DNA from: Bryobacteraceae bacterium
GTDB taxonomy: Bacteria > Acidobacteriota > Terriglobia > Bryobacterales > Bryobacteraceae
Assembly (NCBI GenBank): GCA_030036985.1
Contig: JASHSD010000589.1
Location: 1-5,546 of the forward strand
DNA: 5,546 bases
Reading direction: 5' to 3'
Positions 1 through 5,546 of this stretch are shown here, piece by piece; the stretch's first letter is position 1, and each line of letters begins with the position of its first letter. The position numbers and the translations under genes are program-made. The notes under the pieces were generated by a model. It was not told the origin of the DNA and ran no database searches. It worked only from the letters and a program-made list of their open reading frames with translations.

Positions 1-1
1 C

Positions 2-421
2 GACGCCATGCAGCGCGGCGTGACAGTCGAACAGGTGCAGCGCGCGGTGAGCCTCTGCAAAGCGAATGGAATCGAGACCGGCATGTTCCTCATGTGGGGT
101 TACGACGGCGAGGAGATCGGCGATATCGAAGCCACCGTCGATCACGTGAAGAAGTGCCGGCCGGATACTTTCCTGACCACCGTGTCCTATCCGATCAAGG
201 GCACGCCGTACTTCGATAAGGTTGCGCCGAAGCTCGTCAACATCCAGGCATGGAAGGAAACCACCGACCGCAACTTTCAGATCCGCGGGCGGCATTCGAG
301 ACGCTTCTACAAATTCGCGGACGAATTGCTGCGGAACGAGATGTCGCCCGAGCCGGATGTCGCAATCAGTCTCTCGGCCCGCAGGGGGCTGCAGGAAACC
401 TGGGCGGAATCGGAGGCGTGA
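2..421 (+). CDS. Radical SAM protein, C-terminal part (probably B12-binding type)
   Basis: The reading frame is open from the first bases of the window, so the gene is truncated at its 5' side; 139 residues are visible and the stop is TGA at 419-421. The opening segment, D-A-M-Q-R-G-V-T followed by an EQV-type helix and then 'GIETGMFLMWGYDGE', is the usual late TIM-barrel section of radical SAM proteins of the B12-binding class: a helix that sorts alternative products, then a strand with GxFxMxGxPGE-like ending. Next come 'DIEATVDHVKKCRPD' and 'YPIKGTPYFDKV', matching the final barrel strands, and a charged tail. The CxxxCxxC cluster motif and any cobalamin domain would lie upstream and cannot be checked. 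It overlaps the following methyltransferase by one base (TGATG), so it is probably in the same operon. The radical SAM fold is fairly secure; the B12 class is inferred; substrate unknown. Confidence 0.8.
   Translation, partial: DAMQRGVTVEQVQRAVSLCKANGIETGMFLMWGYDGEEIGDIEATVDHVKKCRPDTFLTTVSYPIKGTPYFDKVAPKLVNIQAWKETTDRNFQIRGRHSRRFYKFADELLRNEMSPEPDVAISLSARRGLQETWAESEA
412..416 (+). promoter_or_regulatory. Shine-Dalgarno GGAGG for the first methyltransferase
   Basis: A perfect GGAGG lies inside the end of the upstream coding region. It is 4 bases from the ATG at 421 and 10 bases from the ATG at 427. Either start is therefore possible, and the protein would differ by only two residues. Confidence 0.6.
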
Positions 422-1221
422 TGGGGATGGATCGCGCCATGCGGCTGCAGTTTCTCAAGGATTATTCCACAATCCGCAGGGCCGAGGGCCGCGGCTCGGA
501 CAATCCGGGGTATTATCGCGCGCTGCCGTTTTGCGATCTTACAACCGCAAACTCCGCCCAATGGTCGATTCGCGCCAGAACGTGGAGGCACTTCGAGAAT
601 ACGGTGCTGCTCGAAATGGAGCGGAAAGCAAAACGCCCGCTGCTGATTCTGGATATCGGGGCGGGGAACGGCTGGATGTCCTACCGGCTGGTTCTTCGGG
701 CGCATTCTCCGGTTGCCGTCGACATCTTCGCGGACGACCGCGACGGCCTCCGCTCAGCCCGTCATTATCCGCGCCGGTTTCCCTGCGTCGAGGCGGATTT
801 TGACGATCTGCCGTTTCGCGATCGGACGTTCGATCTCGCGATCTACAACGCTTCGATCCACTACGCAACCGATTACAAGCGAACGTTGCGTGAGGCGCGG
901 CGATGTCTGCGCGGCGCGGGCAGCGTCGTGATTATGGATTCGCCGGTTTACAAAAAAGCCGCGCACGGCGAACGGATGCGGGCGGAGCGGCACGAGATGT
1001 TCGAGCGGCAATACGGGTTCCGGTCGGACGCGGTTCCGAGCATCGAGTATTTTGATGAAGCCACGCTGGATTCGCTGGCGTCGGAGCTGGGCATTCGATG
1101 GCGGCGCCTGCAGCCCTGGTACGGCGTGGCGTGGGCCTTACGTCCATGGAAGGCGCGTCTGGCGGCAAGGCGGCCGCCGTCGTGCTTCGTCATTCTCGTC
1201 GGGACGTTCGGAGGCCAATGA
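421..1221 (+). CDS. Class I SAM-dependent methyltransferase with N-terminal extension
   Basis: A 266-residue protein predicted to transfer a methyl group from S-adenosylmethionine in the cytoplasm; acceptor unknown. The glycine-rich SAM loop (motif I) is 'LDIGAGNGW' at residues 77-85, with the acidic ribose-binding residue at about D101 ('AVDIF') and a post-motif segment 'DDLPFRDRTFDLAIYNASIHY' that fits the Methyltransf_11/25 type. About 75 residues precede motif I, more than in minimal enzymes, and contain 'GYYRALPF', 'DLT' and a 'QWSIRARTW' segment; these may form a substrate lid. The C-terminal tail is basic and aromatic ('WYGVAWALRPWKARLAARR') and ends in a hydrophobic strand. Although the frame is open from further upstream, the start at 421 is chosen because it overlaps the previous stop (TGATG), has GGAGG just ahead, and avoids a long overlap. 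ATG at 427 is an alternative. Its stop overlaps the next start as ATGA. Fold is secure; role in the pathway is inferred from neighbours. Confidence 0.9.
   Translation: MGMDRAMRLQFLKDYSTIRRAEGRGSDNPGYYRALPFCDLTTANSAQWSIRARTWRHFENTVLLEMERKAKRPLLILDIGAGNGWMSYRLVLRAHSPVAVDIFADDRDGLRSARHYPRRFPCVEADFDDLPFRDRTFDLAIYNASIHYATDYKRTLREARRCLRGAGSVVIMDSPVYKKAAHGERMRAERHEMFERQYGFRSDAVPSIEYFDEATLDSLASELGIRWRRLQPWYGVAWALRPWKARLAARRPPSCFVILVGTFGGQ
1210..1214 (+). promoter_or_regulatory. Shine-Dalgarno GGAGG for the B12-type radical SAM gene
   Basis: GGAGG ends 3 bases before the ATG at 1218, inside the last codons of the methyltransferase. The spacing is short, but the ATGA stop/start overlap would let terminating ribosomes restart here. 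Confidence 0.5.
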
Positions 1222-2684
1222 TCATTCTGCTGCATCCCCGGGCGACACGGCCGAAGAATCGCCGTTTCCCGCTGGCCATTCTGTCCATCGCCGCGGTGCT
1301 CGAAGGCAAAGAAGATTACGTCATCGTAGACGGCAATCTCGATCCCCAACCAGGCCGGACGATCGATCGCATCGTGGCCGAGCACGAAGTCGAGATGCTT
1401 GCAGTCTCCGTGATGCCCGGGCCGCAGATGGTCGCGGCGATCGAGCTTTCGCGGGAGTTCCGCGATAAGTGCAGGTCGGCTGCCATCGTATGGGGCGGAT
1501 ATTTTCCATCGCTCTACACCGATGCCACATTGAACGCCGGTTATGTCGATTTCGCCGTGAGGGGCCAGGGAGAACAAACGTTTCCGGCATTGCTTGCCGC
1601 GCTCCGCGGAGACCGGAACTTCTCGGCCATACCCGGTCTCTCATGGAAGGATGGCTTCGGCCTCCATCGGCACAATGCGCCGCGCCCGCTAGTCTCGCCG
1701 GCGGAATTTCCCGAGCTTCCGTACCACAGGCTGCAAAACATCGAGAAGTATCTGCTCCCGACCTTTCTGGGACAGCGAACGGCGGTGCATCACGCGAGCA
1801 TCGGATGTCCCTTCCGGTGCCGTTTCTGCGGCGTGGTGCCGATTTTCGATGGTCGGCAAAAGGTCGAGCCGGCGGAGCGCACGGCTGACGTTCTCGGTCG
1901 GTTGCAGCGCCGGTACGGTATCGACGCCGTGCAGTTTTACGACAATAATTTTTTCCTGAACGAAGCTCATGCGCTCGATCAGGCCGAGCGGCTGGCGGCG
2001 CTCGGTCTGCACTGGTGGGCCGAAGGCCGCATCGACACCATGCTGCGATATTCGGATAACACCTTGCGCGCGATTCGCAGGGCCGGGGCCACCATGATCT
2101 TCTTCGGCGCCGAGTCCGGGTCGGCCGTCACGCTGCGCGAGATGAACAAAAAAATCACCCCGGAACAAACGCTTGAACTCGCGGCGCGCATTCGCGGGTT
2201 CGACATCATTCCCGAATTTTCGTTTGTCATCGGAAACCCTCACGATCCCCGGCAGGATGCCAACAATACGATCCGTTTCATTCGCAAAATCAAACGCCTG
2301 AATCCGGCCGCGGAAATCATCGTGCAGCACTATATTCCGACTCCGCATCCGGACGGGATGTACGGCGTCGCCGATTCGGAGATTCGATTTCCCGATACGC
2401 CCGACGAATGGGCGAGTGAACGCTGGCTGAACTACACCATCCGGCAGGACCCGCACCTGCCGTGGCTGCCGCGAAACGTAAAGCGCCGCATCGACGATTT
2501 CGAACTGGTGATTAACTCGCGCTGGCCGACCGTACAGGATATTCATCTGCCGCGATGGAGCCGCGCGCTGCTCAAATCGCTGAGCAGCTGGCGTTATGCG
2601 CTGGGCTTTTATGCGGCTCCGTTTGAACTCGCCTGGGCGCAGAAACTGGTCGCGCTGCGCAAGCCGCGTCTGGAGAGCCTGTGA
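1218..2684 (+). CDS. Cobalamin-binding-domain radical SAM enzyme
   Basis: A complete 488-residue protein. Residues 1-140 resemble the B12-binding Rossmann domain of this class: an N-terminal strand 'MIILLHPRA', 'YVIVDGN', 'MLAVSVMPGPQ', 'IVWGGYFPSL' and 'YVDFAVRGQGEQTF', the last being the typical R-G-E/Q-G-E-T/Q-T-F ending. The DxHxxG lower-ligand motif is absent, as is common in B12 radical SAM enzymes that bind cobalamin without a protein histidine ligand. The radical SAM barrel follows, with the [4Fe-4S] motif C197-x3-C201-x2-C204 ('CPFRCRFC'), then 'FYDNNFF', 'WWAEGRIDTM' and 'FFGAESGS' (297-302). A C-terminal region of roughly 90 residues, rich in Trp and Arg, follows the barrel. Family members carry out methylations at unactivated carbon or phosphorus, and cyclisations or ring contractions; the present reaction is not identifiable. 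The start at 1218 fits the domain boundary and overlaps the previous stop (ATGA); the end overlaps the next gene (GTGA). Cobalamin binding is inferred from the domain pattern. Confidence 0.92.
   Translation: MIILLHPRATRPKNRRFPLAILSIAAVLEGKEDYVIVDGNLDPQPGRTIDRIVAEHEVEMLAVSVMPGPQMVAAIELSREFRDKCRSAAIVWGGYFPSLYTDATLNAGYVDFAVRGQGEQTFPALLAALRGDRNFSAIPGLSWKDGFGLHRHNAPRPLVSPAEFPELPYHRLQNIEKYLLPTFLGQRTAVHHASIGCPFRCRFCGVVPIFDGRQKVEPAERTADVLGRLQRRYGIDAVQFYDNNFFLNEAHALDQAERLAALGLHWWAEGRIDTMLRYSDNTLRAIRRAGATMIFFGAESGSAVTLREMNKKITPEQTLELAARIRGFDIIPEFSFVIGNPHDPRQDANNTIRFIRKIKRLNPAAEIIVQHYIPTPHPDGMYGVADSEIRFPDTPDEWASERWLNYTIRQDPHLPWLPRNVKRRIDDFELVINSRWPTVQDIHLPRWSRALLKSLSSWRYALGFYAAPFELAWAQKLVALRKPRLESL
2672..2675 (+). 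promoter_or_regulatory. Shine-Dalgarno GGAG deciding a GTG start
   Basis: GGAG (continuing as GGAGAG to 2677) stands 5 bases before the GTG at 2681. This spacing supports GTG as the start rather than the in-frame ATG at 2708, which would remove nine residues. Confidence 0.55.
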
Positions 2685-3355
2685 CGCATTCAATCGCCGT
2701 CGATCCGATGGAAGGCTATTGCCTCTGGTCGGCGGATTACGACGCGGCTCCGAACCCTCTTCTCGCACTCGAAATGCGCGCGGTCTCGGGCCGGCTGAAC
2801 GTCCCGCCAGGCGCGCGCGTGCTCGATGCGGGCAGCGGCACCGGCCGCTGGATGAGCTGGGCGCAATCGCGCGGCGCGCACGTCTTTGGGATTGACCTGT
2901 GCCCGGAGATGCTGCGGCAAGCCGAGCGAAAACCGGGATTGGCGGGGCGTTCGGCGCTCGCCGACATCTCTTCGGTCCCTTTTATGGACGACGCCATGGA
3001 CGTCGCGCTGTGCTCGTTCACCATCGGGTATGTAAAATCGCCCGCCCGCGTATTTCGGGAACTGGCGCGAGTTGCCCGCGAGGTTGTGGTCAGCGATATG
3101 CATCCCATAGCCGCCCGCGCGGGCTGGACGCGCTCGTTTCGCCGCGGCGATCGGGTTTACGACCTTGCCCACCACAACCACTCGATCTCCGGCATGGACA
3201 TGTGCGCTCACGAGGCAGGGCTTGTCCGCCGCTGGCGAATGGAGGTCTCGTTCGGCGAACCGGAACGTGCGATTTTCCGGAGCGCCGGGAAGGAGAGTAC
3301 ATTCGACAAAGTCCGCCTTCTGCCCGCGGTGCTGATTACGTCATGGCGGAAGTAA
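2681..3355 (+). CDS. Class I SAM-dependent methyltransferase (GTG start)
   Basis: A 224-residue protein, a typical length for a small-molecule methyltransferase of the Methyltransf_11 (UbiE/BioC-like) type. Motif I is 'VLDAGSGTGRW' at 47-57, motif II is 'GIDLCPEML' at 70-78 with D72 as the likely ribose-binding acid, and 'ADISSVPFMDDAMDVALC' at 94-111 covers the adenine-binding and motif IV region. The N-terminal 'YCLWSADYDAAPNPLLALE' helix usually covers the SAM site in relatives. The C-terminal part is rich in His and Met ('HHNHSISGMDMCAHEAG') and ends in a final strand 'PAVLITSWRK'. The start codon is GTG, overlapping the preceding TGA (GTGA) with GGAG at good spacing. The 3' end overlaps the amidohydrolase by 13 bases in another frame. 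It is not closely similar by eye to the methyltransferase at 421-1221 outside the SAM motifs, so the two probably methylate different positions. Acceptor unknown. Confidence 0.9.
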   Translation: MTHSIAVDPMEGYCLWSADYDAAPNPLLALEMRAVSGRLNVPPGARVLDAGSGTGRWMSWAQSRGAHVFGIDLCPEMLRQAERKPGLAGRSALADISSVPFMDDAMDVALCSFTIGYVKSPARVFRELARVAREVVVSDMHPIAARAGWTRSFRRGDRVYDLAHHNHSISGMDMCAHEAGLVRRWRMEVSFGEPERAIFRSAGKESTFDKVRLLPAVLITSWRK

Positions 3356-4527
3356 TCGGGCTGAAAGGCGCGCGGGTCGCCCGAAGCGCGACTCGAGCCG
3401 AACGCATCGATCTCCTCGTGCGGGGAAGTCGCATTCTGCCTTTTGACTCGAGAATTGCGCACGCGAGCGAAATCGATCTCACCGGCCATCTCCTGCTGCC
3501 CGGTCTGATCAACGCGCACGACCACCTGGAGTTCAGCTTGTTTCCGCGCCTCGGGAACGGCCCTTACGGGAACGCTTCCGAATGGGCGCGGGATATCTAC
3601 CACCCGCGCCAATCCCCCACCCGGGAGCACCTGAGCGTGCCGAAGGCGGTTCGCCTGGTCTGGGGCGGCATCCGCAATCTGCTCAGCGGAGTGACGACAG
3701 TGGCGCATCATAATCCGTACGCGCCATCCGTATTCACCGAGCGGTTTCCAATCAAGGTAGTGCGGAGGTATGCGTGGGCTCATTCCCTCGATTTCAGCCC
3801 CGATGTTGCGGAATTGTGGCAACGCGCCCCGGCGGACCGGCCATTCATCATCCACGCGGGCGAAGGAACCGACGCGCACGCGCGCGAGGAGATTCCGCGG
3901 CTCCGGGAAATGGGACTGCTGGACCGGCGCACGGTGCTGGTGCATGCCGTCGCCCTCGCGAAAGGCGATATCGGAACCATTCGGCGGAGCCGGTGTTCCG
4001 TCGTCTGGTGTCCTTCGTCCAACCGGTTTCTGTTCGGGACAACCCTGGATGCGGAAGTGCTGCGCTCGGGCATTGCGATCGCTCTTGGCACGGACTCCCC
4101 ATTGACCGGCGACGGCGACATGATCGACGAAATTCTCTGCGCCATGGAGATGTCCGGCTTGTCACCGGATGAGATTTATCCGCTGGTGACAAGTCTGCCC
4201 GCGCGCGCGCTGCGTCTGCAGGATGGCCAGGGCAGGATTCGCGCAGGAGGAGTGGCGGACCTTGTCGCCGTCCGGGACTCAGGGCAGACGCCCGCCGCGG
4301 CCCTGGCGAATCTTCGACCGGAGATGGTGATGGTGCGGGGGCGGGTGATGCTGATATCGGCTCGTTTTGCGATACGCTCCGGGGTAGCGCTGAACGGCTT
4401 CGAGGCGCTGCAGATCAAGGGGCGCGGCAGTTGGATGATTCGCGCCGATATACCGGGGCTGTACAGGGCGGCCGCGGACGCCATCGGCCCCGAGGTGCGG
4501 CTTGGCGGCAGGCGAGTGTGCCCATGA
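3343..4527 (+). CDS. Metal-dependent amidohydrolase, deaminase/chlorohydrolase-like
   Basis: A 394-residue member of the amidohydrolase superfamily, in which metal-activated water attacks an amidine, ring C-N or C-Cl carbon. The predicted metal site is complete: H59-x-H61 in 'LPGLINAHDHLEF', H171 in 'HAGEG', H201 in 'VLVHAV', and D251 in 'GTDSPLTG'. E174, three residues after H171, sits where the cytosine-deaminase, TRZ/ATZ and SAH/MTA-deaminase branch has its catalytic glutamate. 'VVWCPSSNRFLFG' (220-232) matches the CPxSN strand of that branch. The N-terminal 50 residues and the C-terminal part from about 288 ('GRIRAGGVADLVAV') form the accompanying beta-sandwich. The 110-residue gap from H61 to H171 is shorter than I recall for SAH/MTA deaminases, so substrate loops differ. 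The ATG at 3343 is chosen because it lies just before the N-terminal strand; its ribosome site is weak, suggesting coupling with the methyltransferase it overlaps by 13 bases. Family is secure; substrate (pathway amine, or nucleoside by-products) is open. Confidence 0.9.
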   Translation: MAEVIGLKGARVARSATRAERIDLLVRGSRILPFDSRIAHASEIDLTGHLLLPGLINAHDHLEFSLFPRLGNGPYGNASEWARDIYHPRQSPTREHLSVPKAVRLVWGGIRNLLSGVTTVAHHNPYAPSVFTERFPIKVVRRYAWAHSLDFSPDVAELWQRAPADRPFIIHAGEGTDAHAREEIPRLREMGLLDRRTVLVHAVALAKGDIGTIRRSRCSVVWCPSSNRFLFGTTLDAEVLRSGIAIALGTDSPLTGDGDMIDEILCAMEMSGLSPDEIYPLVTSLPARALRLQDGQGRIRAGGVADLVAVRDSGQTPAAALANLRPEMVMVRGRVMLISARFAIRSGVALNGFEALQIKGRGSWMIRADIPGLYRAAADAIGPEVRLGGRRVCP

Positions 4528-5504
4528 ACCCCATCGTCTCGCGCCTGCCGATTCTCGTGCTGAGTCCCCACAGCAGGTGCAATTGCAGATGCCTGATGTG
4601 CGACATCTGGAAATCGGCCGAGTCGATTGAGATCGGCGCCGAGGAGTTGGAGCGTCATGTCGCCGGCATCGAAGGAATGGGCGTCGAGTGGGTCGTACTC
4701 ACGGGCGGGGATCCCCTCATGCATTCCGACCTGTTCCGCCTGTGCGCCGTTCTGAAGAGACGTGCAATCCGTGTGACGATGCTCACCACCGGGCTGCTGC
4801 TGGATCGCCACGCATCCGCGATCGCGGCCAATATCGATGACGTGATTGTGTCGCTCGACGGTCCGGCTGAGATGCATAACCGCATTCGCCGGGTCGCCGG
4901 CGCGTTTGAGAAGTTGGCGATGGGCGTTCGCTCCCTTCGCGCCGTGCGCCCGGATTTTCCGATTACGGCGCGCTGCACGGTGCAGCGGCTGAACCACTCC
5001 GCCCTGTGTGCGACCGTCGCCGAAGCCCACAACTTGCGTTTAAACGGGATTTCTTTCCTGGCCGCCGATATGACGTCAACGGCATTCAACCGGCCTCTCG
5101 GATGGAGCGCCGAACGGCAGGCGCAGGTCGGTCTCGATCATGAACAGATCGCCAGGTTGGAAGCGGAAATCGAATCGATCGTTATGGCAGGCGAGTGCGG
5201 GCAGTTCGTCGCCGAATCGCCCGAAAAGCTGCGGCGAATCGTGCGGCACTTCCGCGCGCATCTCGGGGAATCGGAACCTGTGGCCCCGCTTTGCAACGCG
5301 CCGTGGGTATCGGCCGTAGTCGAAGCGGACGGGACCGTGCGTCCATGCTTCTTTCAGCGGTCGATCGGAAGAATCGATGCACGTACAAGCCTGGCGGATG
5401 TGATCAATGGCGCGGAGGCTGTAGCGTTCCGCGAGGAGTTGGATGTGGCCTTGAACCCCATCTGCCGCCGCTGCGTCTGCTCATTAAACTGGCGTGGCAA
5501 TTGA
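4524..5504 (+). CDS. Radical SAM enzyme with C-terminal twitch/short SPASM domain
   Basis: A complete 326-residue protein. The radical SAM cluster motif is C19-x3-C23-x2-C26 ('CNCRCLMCDIW'), close to the N-terminus with no preceding domain. 'VVLTGGDPLMH' (57-67) is the SAM-binding GGDP motif and 'VIVSLDGP' (107-114) a typical following barrel strand. The C-terminal part carries an auxiliary cluster signature: C257-x12-G-x4-C275, then C314-x2-C317 with an extra C319. The first half fits the SPASM consensus Cx9-15Gx4C, but the CX2CX5CX3C part is cut down, so one auxiliary [4Fe-4S] cluster (a twitch domain, as in BtrN or MoaA-like proteins) is more likely than two. Such enzymes perform dehydrogenations, peptide modifications or ring formation; no precursor peptide gene is visible here, so a small-molecule substrate is more likely. 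The start at 4524 overlaps the previous stop (ATGA) and sits ten residues before the first strand. It is the last gene of the run in the window. Confidence 0.92.
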   Translation: MNPIVSRLPILVLSPHSRCNCRCLMCDIWKSAESIEIGAEELERHVAGIEGMGVEWVVLTGGDPLMHSDLFRLCAVLKRRAIRVTMLTTGLLLDRHASAIAANIDDVIVSLDGPAEMHNRIRRVAGAFEKLAMGVRSLRAVRPDFPITARCTVQRLNHSALCATVAEAHNLRLNGISFLAADMTSTAFNRPLGWSAERQAQVGLDHEQIARLEAEIESIVMAGECGQFVAESPEKLRRIVRHFRAHLGESEPVAPLCNAPWVSAVVEADGTVRPCFFQRSIGRIDARTSLADVINGAEAVAFREELDVALNPICRRCVCSLNWRGN

Positions 5505-5511
5505 TCAATTG
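5498..5511. repeat. Perfect 14-bp palindrome across the last stop codon
   Basis: CAATTGATCAATTG is its own reverse complement and contains the TGA stop of the last gene. It is AT-rich within a GC-rich surrounding. It could be a protein-binding site or chance; a loopless palindrome is a poor RNA hairpin. Confidence 0.5.
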
Positions 5512-5517
5512 TGGGGC

Positions 5518-5533
5518 CAGGGCTTCGGCCCTG
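5518..5533 (+). terminator. Possible terminator or REP-like UUCG hairpin
   Basis: CAGGGC (5518-5523) and GCCCTG (5528-5533) form a perfect 6-bp GC-rich stem closed by a TTCG loop, the very stable C(UUCG)G tetraloop. It starts 13 bases after the last stop codon, where an operon terminator is expected. No run of T follows within the remaining 13 bases, so it is not a canonical intrinsic terminator. It may protect the mRNA 3' end or belong to a dispersed intergenic repeat. Nothing else can be seen before the window ends. Confidence 0.45.
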
Positions 5534-5546
5534 CAGCCGCCCTTCC

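Noticed and set aside
1098..1217. Upstream extension of the B12-type radical SAM frame to 1098
   Set aside because: The B12-binding domain begins with the strand starting at 1218, and the extra residues are the shadow of the methyltransferase C-terminus.
1689..2768. Long open frame on the - strand (359 codons) opposite the B12-type radical SAM gene
   Set aside because: It lies antisense to a gene with clear domain motifs, its translation is Arg-, Gln- and Pro-rich without recognisable motifs, and such frames are common in high-GC DNA.
2899..3342. Upstream extension of the amidohydrolase frame to 2899
   Set aside because: It would overlap nearly all of the methyltransferase in another frame and has low-complexity Arg/Gly/Pro composition; the family's N-terminal strand begins just after the ATG at 3343.
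4431..4523. Upstream extension of the last radical SAM frame to 4431
   Set aside because: It adds an Arg/Gly-rich stretch overlapping the amidohydrolase; the ATG at 4524 gives the ATGA junction seen elsewhere in the operon and a normal family start.
4176..5030. Long open frame on the - strand (284 codons) spanning the amidohydrolase/radical SAM junction
   Set aside because: It crosses two well supported genes, shows no domain motif, and is explained by codon bias of the + strand genes.
4524..5504. Last radical SAM enzyme as a peptide (RiPP) maturase with a nearby precursor
   Set aside because: No short open frame with a leader/core pattern is visible, and there is no intergenic space for one inside the window; a precursor outside the window cannot be excluded.

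Overview
The window is a tightly packed stretch of six genes, all on the + strand, from a high-GC bacterium (roughly 60% G+C by eye). There are no phage, transposon, CRISPR or RNA-gene signs. The codon usage and protein style would suit a soil or sediment bacterium such as an acidobacterium or an uncultured relative. That placement is a weak inference, because no taxonomic marker gene is present.

Layout: (1) 2-421, the C-terminal end of a radical SAM protein whose start lies upstream of the window; (2) 421-1221, a class I SAM-dependent methyltransferase with an unusual N-terminal extension; (3) 1218-2684, a complete radical SAM enzyme with an N-terminal cobalamin-binding-type domain; (4) 2681-3355, a second, smaller class I methyltransferase starting at GTG; (5) 3343-4527, a metal-dependent amidohydrolase of the deaminase/chlorohydrolase type; (6) 4524-5504, a second complete radical SAM enzyme with a C-terminal twitch/short SPASM auxiliary-cluster domain. 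Every gene overlaps the next by 1 to 13 bases, so there is no internal intergenic space. The cluster ends with a 14-bp palindrome across the last stop codon and a strong C(UUCG)G hairpin.

How the genes may work together: three radical SAM proteins, two methyltransferases and one amidohydrolase in one translationally coupled run look like a small-molecule biosynthetic or tailoring pathway. The upstream part is cut off, and the window shows no scaffold-forming enzyme (no PKS, NRPS, terpene cyclase, precursor peptide or glycosyltransferase). The product therefore cannot be named. The amidohydrolase could act on the pathway intermediate. Alternatively it could deaminate the by-products of its neighbours (5'-deoxyadenosine from radical SAM enzymes, S-adenosylhomocysteine from methyltransferases). 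The sequence alone does not decide between these.
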